From contig CAZMXP010000025.1 in the NCBI GenBank assembly GCA_964570285.1, positions 5,626-69,625 of the forward strand: DNA of 64,000 bases, read 5' to 3'. A program made the translations under genes and the position numbers. Each line of letters opens with the position of its first letter. Position 1 is the first letter of the stretch. Positions 27,012-35,239 of this stretch are shown piece by piece. The notes under the pieces were generated by a model, which saw nothing but the letters and a program-made list of their open reading frames with translations, did no database searches and was not told the DNA's origin. The stretch is from CAZMXP01 sp964570285. GTDB taxonomy: Bacteria; Planctomycetota; PLA2.

Positions 27012-27639
27012 GCAGCGCCTCGCGCAGCCGCCGGCCGACGTCGGGAAGCGCGTCGCCCGCGACGACGACGCGGTTCTCGTAGTCGGGCACCGTCACGACG
27101 AACGACCGGGCGTAGGGGCTCGCCACGCGATGCAACAGCTCGTCCCACGACGTGCCCGGCAGTGGCAACACATTGACAATGCAGACGCCCTCCGGGACGA
27201 GCCGCGCGCGGATCAGCGCGGGCAGCGTGTCGATGCTCGCGTAGGGTTTGATGACGCCGACGGGGCTCGGCGTGGAGAGGTCCTCGAGGATCGAATGGTA
27301 GGGGGCGCGGGGGCAGCGCAGCCACGCCTCCGCTTCTTCGTGAAAGAGATGCACCTCGCCGGCCCACGCCGACGAGAGCTCGCGGAAGAGCGGCTCGCCG
27401 TCGCGCGAGAGGTCGACCGCGTCCACCGGATGGGCGAAGCCCATCGCGCGCAGCGGCGCGATGACGCCGCCGCCCGCGAAGCCGAGCATCGCGACGCGCG
27501 GGCCGGGCGAGAGCGCGGCGATGGCGGCCGCGAGCGTGTCGAAGAGCGTGTGCGTCGGGCCGGGGCGCGCGAGCATCTCGCTCAGCACGACATCCTCCTG
27601 CACGATGCGCGCGCCCTGCTTCGTGCGGAGGATTCTCAC
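26956..27639 (-). CDS. Spermidine-synthase/SAM-methyltransferase-like protein
   Basis: 227 residues from a GTG at 27639 that overlaps the stop of the upstream methyltransferase gene (GTGA). It shows a Rossmann-type SAM fold of the spermidine-synthase type: SPGPRVAMLGFAGGGVIAPL as the nucleotide-binding loop, HPVDAVDLSRDGEPLF as motif II, and YHSILEDLSTPSPVGVIKPY as the D/E strand before a catalytic region. The aminopropyl-transferase GGGDGG signature is not intact (GFAGGGV), so the substrate is open. Paired by overlap with the methyltransferase above. Confidence 0.65.
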   Translation of the reverse strand: MRILRTKQGARIVQEDVVLSEMLARPGPTHTLFDTLAAAIAALSPGPRVAMLGFAGGGVIAPLRAMGFAHPVDAVDLSRDGEPLFRELSSAWAGEVHLFHEEAEAWLRCPRAPYHSILEDLSTPSPVGVIKPYASIDTLPALIRARLVPEGVCIVNVLPLPGTSWDELLHRVASPYARSFVVTVPDYENRVVVAGDALPDVGRRLREALLRIGSDQVRGMRVRALAP

Positions 27640-28388
27640 GCGGGCTTCTCGAAGAAGAGCGCGCCGAAGGTGAAGGGCTGGTCGGGGCGGCGGCGCGAGA
27701 GCGGGTAGCGGCGGCCGTCGTCGTCGAACTCGCGGTTGCCCTTGAGCGGCAGGCCGACCGCATCGATGAGCCGCGTCACGTGCGCGAGCGTGTACATCGG
27801 CGACTCCGACCGCGCGTTCTCGCCGTAGTCGAAGGTGAGCGCCATCGTGCCGCCCGGCTTGAGCAGTTTGCCCATGCGGCGCGCGACCGCATGCTGCCCC
27901 GGCGGCAGGATGTGCTCGATGACGCAGAAGCTGTAGACGAAGTCGAAGCCGCCCGGCGCGCCAAGTTCCGCGGCCGACGGCTCTTCCTTCACGAGGTCGG
28001 TCGTGCGCGCGTCGATCGAAAGCCCCCGCCTGCGCGCGATCGCGTTCGTCTCGTCGACGAGCGCCTTGCCGATGTCGAGGGAGACGACCTTGTCGCCGAG
28101 CCCGGCGAGATAGAAGAGCGGGATCGTCATCGCGCCGCCGACGTCGAGGATCGTGAAGGGGCCCGCGCCGCGCCGCTCGGGCGCCGACGTCTTCGTCAGC
28201 GCGAGGCCGCGCGCATACTCCCACATCTTGTTGCGCCTGAGCCAGAGGCGCCGCTTGACGTTGCCGTTGACGCCGAGCCGGTTCCCCCCGAGGAACCAGA
28301 GCAGGATCCACCGCCGGATCGACCGCACCGTCGGCGCGACCTCCGGGTGTCCGAGGTCGTCGTAGTCGAGCGTCTTGTTGAGGTTCAT
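27636..28388 (-). CDS. Class I SAM-dependent methyltransferase
   Basis: 250 residues from the ATG at 28388 (MNLNKTLDYDDLGHPEV). SAM motif I is TILDVGGAMTIPLFYLAG, motif II KVVSLDIGKALVDETNAI, then FDFVYSFCVIEHILPPGQHA and LLKPGGTMALTFDYGE, the standard order of methyltransferase-11/12-type enzymes. The canonical GxGxG loop is GGAMTI here, with fewer glycines. The substrate is not evident. It overlaps the next gene by 4 bp, so the pair is translated together. Confidence 0.85.
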   Translation of the reverse strand: MNLNKTLDYDDLGHPEVAPTVRSIRRWILLWFLGGNRLGVNGNVKRRLWLRRNKMWEYARGLALTKTSAPERRGAGPFTILDVGGAMTIPLFYLAGLGDKVVSLDIGKALVDETNAIARRRGLSIDARTTDLVKEEPSAAELGAPGGFDFVYSFCVIEHILPPGQHAVARRMGKLLKPGGTMALTFDYGENARSESPMYTLAHVTRLIDAVGLPLKGNREFDDDGRRYPLSRRRPDQPFTFGALFFEKPA

Positions 28389-28477
28389 GCGGGGTCGCGA
28401 TCCGTGTCCGGCACCGCATGATAATCGCTGCGCTCTCGGATCGCCCCGATCTCGCGGAGGGGCAGCGCTTCTCGTTC

Positions 28478-28723
28478 TCACGGCACTCCGCAGGTCCTGT
28501 GCGAGTTCTCGAAATCCCACCATGTCCTGTCGCCCCCTCGGGCAGAGACCCAGCGAGCCGCGGCCCGGTTCGCGCCCATGCGCTGCCGCCTCGCCGCGCG
28601 CTTGGCAGCAGCGAGCCTCTCGCGCACCCCGCCCCCCGTCCCGAAGTACATCTCGTCGGGCGTCAGCCCGCCGAACGCCGAGTGGGGGAGGCGCCCGTTG
28701 CGCTCGGGGACGCTGAACGCCAC
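28478..28723 (-). pseudogene. Transposase (integrase-core) C-terminal remnant 1
   Basis: The minus strand encodes RNGRLPHSAFGGLTPDEMYF, the conserved end of the integrase core of IS3/IS481-like transposases (N-x-x-RPHSALGGxTPxEVYxG), then a charged tail ending DFENSHRTCGVP. Nothing upstream supplies the DDE residues and a stop lies just before, so the gene is decayed to its last roughly 80 codons. The same tail recurs at 29839-29922 in the same orientation. Confidence 0.75.
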
Positions 28724-28965
28724 GCTGCACTAGCTGGACGGGCCTGTAGTCCTAACGGCGTTCCATTCGCGTCGTTGGCATGGCCTCCAGGTTGCCGCCG
28801 CGCACCGCGCCCGGGTAGCGTGATTCGGCCGTTCGGAATAGAATCGCTGTCGAGAACTCCAACGGGAGGTGCGGAGTGTTGTGAGAGAGAGCTGGGAGAA
28901 TGGGACGGCGAACGAGGAGGACTGGGCCGACCCGGGTATGCAGCACGGCTCGATCGGAGTGTTCG

Positions 28966-29814
28966 ATGACTAACCTGCGAATCGCCTGGTGTGCGCTGTT
29001 CCTGATTCTCGCTGCGAGGGGAGACGGGAATGGCGAGCTCAGACCGCGACCCCGGCTCGACTGGGCAGCAGTGGAGGCCATGCTCAAGGACGCTGACATG
29101 ACCGACGAGGTGCGCCTGGCGAAGTTGGCTAGTCTGCTGGCTGAGCGGGTAGCGATCACGCTGAGCGGCGAGTACGCCAGGAGTGGCGCTGGCAGGGAAT
29201 ATGCGAGGCTTGCAGGGATGATGGCGAATGAGAGCATTAGCATCAAGAACACGAGGAGCTTGGAGAAACTGTACGAGTCGATGGTAAAGGAGAAGGCACG
29301 CCACGCGGTATGTATCGGACTTGCTCTTGCCTGGGCGAGGGGAGACGGTACTCCAGCAGAGCCGGCGTTGGCGGTCTTGGCGGAGTGGACGGAGGATGCG
29401 GATCCGGCCATGGCAGGGATGGCTCTCTATGTACTGATGCCCGCAGTTCCCCTTGAGGCGACGCCCTTCTTGCTCAAGCTGGTGCACCACCCGTTCTACT
29501 CAGGCGAAGGCATTACGCCGCACCGGCCGCCGGAGCCGCGGGTCTATCCTGTGCGAAGGGCGGCTGTGGAGTGCCTCAGGAAGCTCGGAGTCGTGGTTGA
29601 CACAGATGTCGAACTGAGAGAGGTGTGCATCAATCGGCCGTCACTGGTGAACCGTCTGAGGGCGTGGGTCATGGACGCTGACGAAGCGGTGTGGCGCAAG
29701 GGTGTTCGCCTCCTGCGACTCGTCTCCGGAGAGGACGTCAAGGCGCTCCGAGAGCAGCTCCGCGCTGAGAAGGACCTGCCGGAGGCCAAGAGGACGGCGC
29801 TCCACGAGGGGTGA
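28966..29814 (+). CDS. Exported helical (HEAT-like) protein on a lower-GC island
   Basis: 282 residues with a signal peptide (NLRIAWCALFLILAARGDG). The mature protein is all helical, with HEAT-like segments (PAEPALAVLAEWTEDADPAM, VYPVRRAAVECLRKLGVVVD, AVWRKGVRLLRLVSGEDVKA). Codon use is visibly less GC-biased than in neighbours (frequent AGG, GTA, CTT, AAG and AGC with A/T third positions), and the gene lies between two transposase tails, so it was probably acquired. The start ATG at 28966 lacks a strong Shine-Dalgarno. Function unknown. Confidence 0.65.
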   Translation: MTNLRIAWCALFLILAARGDGNGELRPRPRLDWAAVEAMLKDADMTDEVRLAKLASLLAERVAITLSGEYARSGAGREYARLAGMMANESISIKNTRSLEKLYESMVKEKARHAVCIGLALAWARGDGTPAEPALAVLAEWTEDADPAMAGMALYVLMPAVPLEATPFLLKLVHHPFYSGEGITPHRPPEPRVYPVRRAAVECLRKLGVVVDTDVELREVCINRPSLVNRLRAWVMDADEAVWRKGVRLLRLVSGEDVKALREQLRAEKDLPEAKRTALHEG

Positions 29815-29838
29815 GGCGCCTCGGGACGCTGCTCTCCC

Positions 29839-29922
29839 TCATGACACTCCGCACGGCCTGTTCGGGTACTCGAAAATGACGTGGCGAATGTCGCGGGAGA
29901 GAGCAGTGTTCCGACCCACGCG
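29839..29922 (-). pseudogene. Transposase C-terminal remnant 2
   Basis: A short minus-strand frame reads LSRDIRHVIFEYPNRPCGVS and then stops. The DNA around the stop (ACTCCGCA, CCTGT, ACTCGAAA) matches the end of remnant 1 at about 28480-28515. Only about 27 codons survive. Its relation to remnant 1 is by DNA and protein similarity seen by eye. Confidence 0.55.
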
Positions 29923-29963
29923 TCAGGCGCGCAGGGCAAGAGCCGACACTCCTGGGGCGCGAG

Positions 29964-30812
29964 CTACCCCCGCTCCAGGTAGAAGTTCAGCACATGATGG
30001 TACGCGCGGCCGCGGGCGAACTCCTCGATCTCGCCGGGGCGCGGGTCGCGGAGGGCGTTGCGCTTCACGTCGACGATGCGCGTACGGTAGCCGAGTTCCG
30101 CGAGCGTCGCGAGTACCGCGTCCGGGTCGCGGCCACAGCGGATGAGGCCGAGCGGCCAGAACTCGAAGTAGATCTTTGCATTGCTGCGTTCGAGCGTCCC
30201 CCGCGCCCCCTCGAGAATGTGCCCTTCGGCACCCTGCGCATCGATCTTCAGAAGGTCGATCGTCCCGCCCGCGAGGTCGTCGTCGAGGCAGACGGTCGGA
30301 ACTTCGATCGCGGCGCCGGGGCTCAGCGCGTTCTCGCGCGCGAGGCTGTGGCCGCCCGAGTTCGCGCGGTCGACGAAGAAGCTCGCGATGCCGCGCCTGT
30401 CGGAGACGGCGGCCTGCACCGGCGTGACATTGGCGAATCCGTTCAGTTGCAAGTTGGCCACGAGCTCGGCGAAAGTGCCGGGGTCGGGCTCATACGCGCG
30501 CACGTTCGCGCCGGCGCGGGCGGCGACCATCGTGTAGTGGCCGAGGTTGGCGCCGATGTCAATGACCGTCATGCCGGGCTTGACCCGCTCGCGGAAGTGG
30601 TCGGTGACGAGCCGGCTCATGCCGCCGCGGCGCAGGATCGAGCGGCCGATGTACTTGCGGCGCGGGTCGACGTGAAGCCGGTAGTCCCGCGTGCGGATGA
30701 CCAGCGGCGCGCGGGGGCGCAGCAGCGTGAAGAGCGTGCGCCAGACCGCCTTCAGCAGGAACGAGCGCTCGACGCGCTCGGTGGGGAAGCGGTCGGCGAT
30801 CCACTGGAACAT
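29964..30812 (-). CDS. FkbM-family methyltransferase
   Basis: 282 residues from the ATG at 30812. The FkbM-type SAM core is clear: GMTVIDIGANLGHYTMVAAR (motif I), ANVRAYEPDPGTFAELVANL, VQAAVSDRRGIASFFVD, then IDLLKIDAQGAEGHILEGAR, the FkbM DxDGxE-like signature with Gln for Asp/Glu-Gly variation. Members O-methylate sugars or lipids, often in polysaccharide loci. It sits 8 bp behind another methyltransferase gene on the same strand. The flanking locus lacks glycosyltransferases, so the acceptor is unknown. Confidence 0.85.
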   Translation of the reverse strand: MFQWIADRFPTERVERSFLLKAVWRTLFTLLRPRAPLVIRTRDYRLHVDPRRKYIGRSILRRGGMSRLVTDHFRERVKPGMTVIDIGANLGHYTMVAARAGANVRAYEPDPGTFAELVANLQLNGFANVTPVQAAVSDRRGIASFFVDRANSGGHSLARENALSPGAAIEVPTVCLDDDLAGGTIDLLKIDAQGAEGHILEGARGTLERSNAKIYFEFWPLGLIRCGRDPDAVLATLAELGYRTRIVDVKRNALRDPRPGEIEEFARGRAYHHVLNFYLERG

Positions 30813-30820
30813 CGACACGG

Positions 30821-31753
30821 TCAGACCGCCTCCGCCTCGATCGCGACGACCCTCCCGAGCAACAGCGGCAACGACAGCAGGTGGCGGACCATCTCCCGGT
30901 AGGGGGGCTTCGTGCCGGTCGCGAGGCGACCCTCGCGCTCCATCGCGGCGTACATGCGGCGCGCGCGGCGGGTCGCGCGCAGCGTGGCGAGCGCGACGAA
31001 GGGCCAGACGAGCGGCAGCAGGAGAAGGCTTGTCAGGCTCGTGATCGTCGGCAGCAGGCGGCGGATGCGAAAGCCCGTGTGGTGAAGGCTGTAGCGGAGT
31101 TGGAAGTAGTCGGCGAGGAACGCGTGGCCGTGGTAGGTGCGCGTGCCGTCGCGAGATCGCGCGAGCACGCCGGTGTGCTCGTCGAACCATGTGCGCAGCG
31201 TGCGCTGGCCGACCAGCGCGAAGGAGAGGCGCGCGCGCACGCTCAGGAGATTGGGCGTCGTCAGCAGCAGCGTGCCGCCGGGCTTGAGCACCCTGCGCAC
31301 CTCCGACAGCGCGTGATGCCGGTCGGGGATGTGCTCGATCCCCTCGACGAAGAGCACGTAGTCAAACGTGGCATCGGGGAAGGGCAGCGTCGCCTCGAGG
31401 TCGCCCGCGACACAGGCGATGTGGGGGGGCGAGGGGGGGAGACTCTCACCGAAGAGGCGCCGCTTGAGGCGTGGCGACCAGCGCCCCTGCCACCCCTCGC
31501 GCACCCCCTCGCCCACCGGACGCCCGGCGAGCCTGCGGCACTCCCCGTCGAACTCCTCCGGGAAGAGGTCGCAGGGGACGACATCGAAGCCTGCGGCGGC
31601 GAGGGGTAGCGAGAGGACGCCGCACCCCGCAGGGAGGTCGAGCACCTTCGTCGCGGCGCGGCCGGTCTCGGGGACATCAGCCATCCGCGAGAGGATCGAT
31701 GGGTAGAGCGAGCCCATGCGCAGTTGGCCGAGCCACCCGTAGTCTTTCGCCAC
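30821..31753 (-). CDS. Class I SAM methyltransferase with C-terminal hydrophobic region
   Basis: 310 residues. SAM motif I is KVLDLPAGCGVLSLPLAAAG, motif II FDVVPCDLFPEEFDG, then LPFPDATFDYVLFVEGIEHI and VLKPGGTLLLTTPNLLSV, the methyltransferase-11 pattern. The C-terminal third is unusual: SLTSLLLLPLVWPFVALATL is hydrophobic enough to be a membrane hairpin, suggesting a lipid-linked substrate. It is followed by the FkbM gene. Its start lies 165 bp from the divergent cytochrome locus, so the two promoters share that gap. Confidence 0.82.
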   Translation of the reverse strand: MAKDYGWLGQLRMGSLYPSILSRMADVPETGRAATKVLDLPAGCGVLSLPLAAAGFDVVPCDLFPEEFDGECRRLAGRPVGEGVREGWQGRWSPRLKRRLFGESLPPSPPHIACVAGDLEATLPFPDATFDYVLFVEGIEHIPDRHHALSEVRRVLKPGGTLLLTTPNLLSVRARLSFALVGQRTLRTWFDEHTGVLARSRDGTRTYHGHAFLADYFQLRYSLHHTGFRIRRLLPTITSLTSLLLLPLVWPFVALATLRATRRARRMYAAMEREGRLATGTKPPYREMVRHLLSLPLLLGRVVAIEAEAV

Positions 31754-31918
31754 CGGGGCGGGATCCTACCACATGGCCCGTGAGGTACCGCCGCGCGCGA
31801 GTGGGGGATCTTCCGCGGAACTTCGCTCACTGCGTCGCCCCGGGGGCGCTGACGGGCCACCCTGTGCTCTAGCGGGCGCGGTGCGCCGTTTGCGACGAAA
31901 GCGGCAGAGGAGTCCATC

Positions 31919-32434
31919 ATGAACAGGAGAGCGCTTGCCTTCTCCGGCCTCGGGTTCGTGCTCGTGCTGGCCGTCGTCGTCTTCGGTCAGGACCGCGCTG
32001 TGCCCACCGACCCGGCCGGGAACCACGGTTCGGAGTACATCGGCGAGGCCGCCTGCAAGAAGTGCCACATGAAGGACCACCGCGAGTGGAAGAAGACCAA
32101 GCACGCGCTCGCGTGGGAGGCGCTGCCCGAGAAGTACCGGAACATGGAGGCCAAGGACGAGGCGACGGGCAAGGCGTGCATCTCCTGCCACGTGACCGGT
32201 TGGGGCGAGAAGAGCGGGTTTGTCGATCCGGCGGCGTCGGCCCATCTCACCGGCGTGCAGTGCGAGGCCTGCCACGGGCCCGGCAGCAAGCACAAGGAGG
32301 CGGGCCAGAAGGTGCTCGACGAGAAGCGCACGAAGTTCAACGAGGGCGAGCCCACTTTCACGACGCTCAAGACCTCCAATTGCTCCAACTGCCACAACCC
32401 CCACGTGACCCACGAGAAGTACAAGGGCGGCTAG
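31919..32434 (+). CDS. Tetraheme c-type cytochrome, cytochrome c554 family-like
   Basis: 171 residues with a signal peptide (LAFSGLGFVLVLAVVVFGQ). Four CxxCH heme sites are present: CKKCH, CISCH, CEACH and CSNCH. The context EAACKKCHMKDHREWKKTKH and VQCEACHGPGSKH is typical of the c554-like family found in many multiheme proteins. It would be a soluble periplasmic electron carrier. It opens the electron-transfer locus but is separated from the rest by a 165-bp foldback element whose left arm begins inside its stop codon. Confidence 0.88.
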   Translation: MNRRALAFSGLGFVLVLAVVVFGQDRAVPTDPAGNHGSEYIGEAACKKCHMKDHREWKKTKHALAWEALPEKYRNMEAKDEATGKACISCHVTGWGEKSGFVDPAASAHLTGVQCEACHGPGSKHKEAGQKVLDEKRTKFNEGEPTFTTLKTSNCSNCHNPHVTHEKYKGG

Positions 32435-32597
32435 GGCCTGTCTGAAAGCCCCGCCTGGAGTCGGCCGGCTGCGGCTGCGCCGGGACTGCGTCGCGCCGGC
32501 TCGCCGCATTTCTCCGTTAATGCGGGTCGCCGGCGCTCCTTGCCCGGCTTGTCCTCGCTCGGCCTTGGTCCGACGGCGAGGCTTTCAGACAGGCCCT
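32433..32597. mobile_element. 165-bp foldback (MITE-like) element
   Basis: Perfect 18-bp terminal inverted repeats: AGGGCCTGTCTGAAAGCC at 32433-32450 and its complement at 32580-32597. Inside, GCGCCGGC (32493-32500) pairs with GCCGGCGC (32529-32536) and CCGCAT (32504-32509) with ATGCGG (32520-32525), so the whole element can fold as a long hairpin. No transposase frame is present. The left end coincides with the TAG of the tetraheme gene, and no exact target duplication is visible. Such elements are moved by a transposase elsewhere. Confidence 0.75.
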
Positions 32598-32629
32598 TGC
32601 GGCCCGGCGTTTGCGCCATCTCGACTGCC

Positions 32630-34078
32630 GTGGTACGGAACGCTGTCCTCGCCCTCTCCCTGCTCTGCGCGGCCTGGCCGGCGCGTGCCGGCGACGAGGG
32701 GACGATGGTCGCCGAGGCCGCGGCGGGAGAGGCCACGGCCCCCGCGCCCCCCCGCGAGTCGCCAGCCGACGAGGAGCGGAACGAGAACCTGCGCTGCGCC
32801 ATCGAGGGCTACCTGTCGCAGGAGGCGCGCTTCCGGTCCGCCGGCGGGGAGAACGACTTCGACCTCTACACGCATCTCGACGCGCAGGCGTCCCGGGCCG
32901 GCGCGCATCCGATGCGCGCGCGCCTCAACGGGCGTCTCGTCGCCGACGCCGGGGGCGACCAGAGGCCCGGCGACCTCCTCTACGACGTGTGGGATCGCTA
33001 CGAACACGACGTGCAACTGCGTCTCTACGAGGGCTTCGGGGAAGTGGGGGGGCTCCTGGGGGGGCCGCTCGCCGTGCGCGGCGGCCGGCAGTTCCTCGAC
33101 GAGGGGACCTGGTTCCACTTCGACGGCGTGCGCCTCGACCTCAACTGTGGCAAGCGGATCGACGGGCTCGACGTGACTGCGTTCCTCGGCGTGCCGGTGC
33201 GCTTCGGCGAGCAGGAGCGGTCGGATGCGTGGCTCGCCGGATTCGTCGGGCGCATGCGGTTCACCGACCGCACCCGCGGGCGCCTCGAGTACGTGCATGT
33301 GTCGGAGTTCTTCGAGGAGATCAACGATCCGCCCGTCGATCCGGTCACGGACCCGGTCACGCTGCCTGCGGACCATGTCGACGACGACCTCTTCGGCCTC
33401 TCGCTCTGGCACGAGCCCGCGGAGACGGTGCGCCTCTACGGCCGCGTCACGCTGCTCGACGGCGACTTCAACGAGTTGCATCTGCTCGCGCGCTGGTTCA
33501 CGAAGGACGGGCGCTGGGCCGTGGTCCTCGAGTACTACCAGCTCTTCGGGACGCTCGAGAACGTCACGAACGACCTCACGCCCTACACGCCGATGCTCGG
33601 GAACTACTCGCCGTTCACGCGCGTCGCGGTGCGCGCGACCCGCCGCATCGGGGAGGACTGGATCCTCCAGGGCGCGCTCTCCCACCGCGAGCTGTCGCAG
33701 CAGGAGGACGAGGGCGTGTTCAACCACGAGTACAACCAGTACACGCTGATGGCGACGCGCACGGGGCTGCTGGACGGCAGGCTCGATCTCACGCTCACCG
33801 CCAACGGCTTCGCCTCCTCGGGCAACGACGTCGTCACGGCCGGGGGCCATGTCGATTGGCGACTGAGCCCGACGGTGGACCTCTCCGGCGGAGTCGACTA
33901 CGCGCTCTACAAGTACGACTGGTTCCAGGACACCGAGCGCGAGAACGTCTGGAGCTATGGCGCGAGGGTCCGCTGGAAGATGCGCAAGGCCACGGAACTG
34001 CTGGGCAGCGTCTCCTTCGACGACGACGAACTCGAGGAGTACTGGACGCTCGCGATCCGGCTGGTGTGGAGGTTCTGA
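32630..34078 (+). CDS. Outer-membrane beta-barrel protein (porin partner of multiheme cytochromes)
   Basis: About 482 residues from the GTG at 32630, the first start after the foldback element that gives a signal peptide (VRNAVLALSLLCAAWPARAG). The mature chain alternates amphipathic strands with tight turns throughout (RLYGRVTLLDGDFNELHLLA, WAVVLEYYQLFGTLENVT, WILQGALSHRELSQ, VRWKMRKATELLGSVSFDDD) and ends in RLVWRF, the aromatic outer-membrane insertion signal. It has no CxxC near the N-terminus and is shorter than MtrB/PioB, so it is not a clear MtrB. Its position 3 bp before a 15-heme gene suggests it is the outer-membrane sleeve of the conduit. Confidence 0.75.
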   Translation: MVRNAVLALSLLCAAWPARAGDEGTMVAEAAAGEATAPAPPRESPADEERNENLRCAIEGYLSQEARFRSAGGENDFDLYTHLDAQASRAGAHPMRARLNGRLVADAGGDQRPGDLLYDVWDRYEHDVQLRLYEGFGEVGGLLGGPLAVRGGRQFLDEGTWFHFDGVRLDLNCGKRIDGLDVTAFLGVPVRFGEQERSDAWLAGFVGRMRFTDRTRGRLEYVHVSEFFEEINDPPVDPVTDPVTLPADHVDDDLFGLSLWHEPAETVRLYGRVTLLDGDFNELHLLARWFTKDGRWAVVLEYYQLFGTLENVTNDLTPYTPMLGNYSPFTRVAVRATRRIGEDWILQGALSHRELSQQEDEGVFNHEYNQYTLMATRTGLLDGRLDLTLTANGFASSGNDVVTAGGHVDWRLSPTVDLSGGVDYALYKYDWFQDTERENVWSYGARVRWKMRKATELLGSVSFDDDELEEYWTLAIRLVWRF

Positions 34079-34081
34079 ACG

Positions 34082-35239
34082 GTGCGCGCAAGGAAGACGC
34101 TCCTCTGGCTGCTCCCCGCCGCGCTGCTCGCGTGCGCCGTGGTCATCGAGCGGAGCACCGAACGACCGAAGCCCGAGGCTCCGCCGCGTCCCACCGTGAA
34201 CCATGCGCTGCACGCCGCGCGCGAACTCGTCTGCGCCGACTGCCACGACCCCGAGGAGACCGGCGACCCCAAGCTGCCCGAGGCGAAGACCTGCTTCGAC
34301 TGCCACGAGCAGGACCTCTCCAAGGAGAACGAGCGGGTGCAGGCCTACTTCGCGTCGGTTCGGCAGCCGGACGGCGAGTACCGCTTCGCGCGCCCGGCCT
34401 ACATGGACGACCTGATCGCCCCGCACGCGACGCACGCGGAGTATGAGGTCACCTGTGCGCAGTGCCACGGGGAGCCGTCGGAGGCGGCGTTCGCCCGGCC
34501 CGACCCTCTCGAGTCCATGAACTCCTGCATGGAGTGCCACCGGCAGCGCAACGCCGCGAACGAGTGCGCGACCTGCCACGAGGAGACGCGCAAGGAGACG
34601 AGGCCTTCGGACCACGACGCGGCGTTCCGCCTCGCCCACGGCAAGCGGGCCCCCGAAGGGTGGCGCGACGGCAAGGGGGAGTCCTGCGCGATCTGCCACT
34701 CGGTGCCGCAGGATTGCCAGTCCTGCCACACGTCGACGAAGCCGGCGAGCCACCAGGAGGCGGGGTTCCGGCTCTTCCACGGCCATGGCGACACCGACGT
34801 CGTCTTCAAGCCCTTCGAGCAGGTCTCGTGCGCCCTCTGCCACGAGGAGCAGAGCTGCGTGCGCTGCCACCAGACGACCAAGCCGCGCAGCCACACGACG
34901 TCGTGGGAGCGGCGCTTCCACGGCATCGGCGCCGGCATCGAGCGCCAGAGCTGCCAGGTCTGCCACAAGCAGGACTTCTGCGCGAGCTGCCACCAGACCG
35001 CGCAGCCGGTCTCGCACCGCGGCAGCTTCGCCACGGGTCCGCAGGCGCACTGCCTGCATTGCCATGAGCCGCTCGCGGCGAGCACCTGTTTTGTCTGCCA
35101 CAAGAACACGCGCGGCCACTTGCAAGCGACCCCGCTCCCCCCGGGCCCCCCTCACACCGGCTCCGCGGACTGCCTCGCCTGCCACCTCGTGTTGCCCCAC
35201 TTCGACGACGGCGGAAGCTGCCGGAGGTGCCACCGATGA
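34082..35239 (+). CDS. 15-heme c-type cytochrome (lipoprotein)
   Basis: 385 residues with 15 CxxCH motifs (CADCH, CFDCH, CAQCH, CMECH, CATCH, CAICH, CQSCH, CALCH, CVRCH, CQVCH, CASCH, CLHCH, CFVCH, CLACH, CRRCH), roughly one heme per 25 residues, dense enough for a molecular wire. The N-terminus (LLWLLPAALLACAVV) reads as a lipoprotein signal. The GTG at 34082 starts 3 bp after the barrel stop. The first 150 residues resemble those of the 9-heme protein at 39548. It is the best candidate for the periplasm-to-barrel conduit subunit, the role MtrA plays elsewhere, but it is not an obvious MtrA homologue. Confidence 0.85.
   Translation: MRARKTLLWLLPAALLACAVVIERSTERPKPEAPPRPTVNHALHAARELVCADCHDPEETGDPKLPEAKTCFDCHEQDLSKENERVQAYFASVRQPDGEYRFARPAYMDDLIAPHATHAEYEVTCAQCHGEPSEAAFARPDPLESMNSCMECHRQRNAANECATCHEETRKETRPSDHDAAFRLAHGKRAPEGWRDGKGESCAICHSVPQDCQSCHTSTKPASHQEAGFRLFHGHGDTDVVFKPFEQVSCALCHEEQSCVRCHQTTKPRSHTTSWERRFHGIGAGIERQSCQVCHKQDFCASCHQTAQPVSHRGSFATGPQAHCLHCHEPLAASTCFVCHKNTRGHLQATPLPPGPPHTGSADCLACHLVLPHFDDGGSCRRCHR

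Noticed and set aside
29964..31753. A polysaccharide biosynthesis locus around the FkbM gene
   Set aside because: No glycosyltransferase, polymerase or flippase in the neighbourhood, so the acceptor is left open.
32630..34078. Naming the beta-barrel as MtrB/PioB
   Set aside because: Shorter than MtrB, no N-terminal CxxC, and no alignment possible here; kept as an outer-membrane barrel only.
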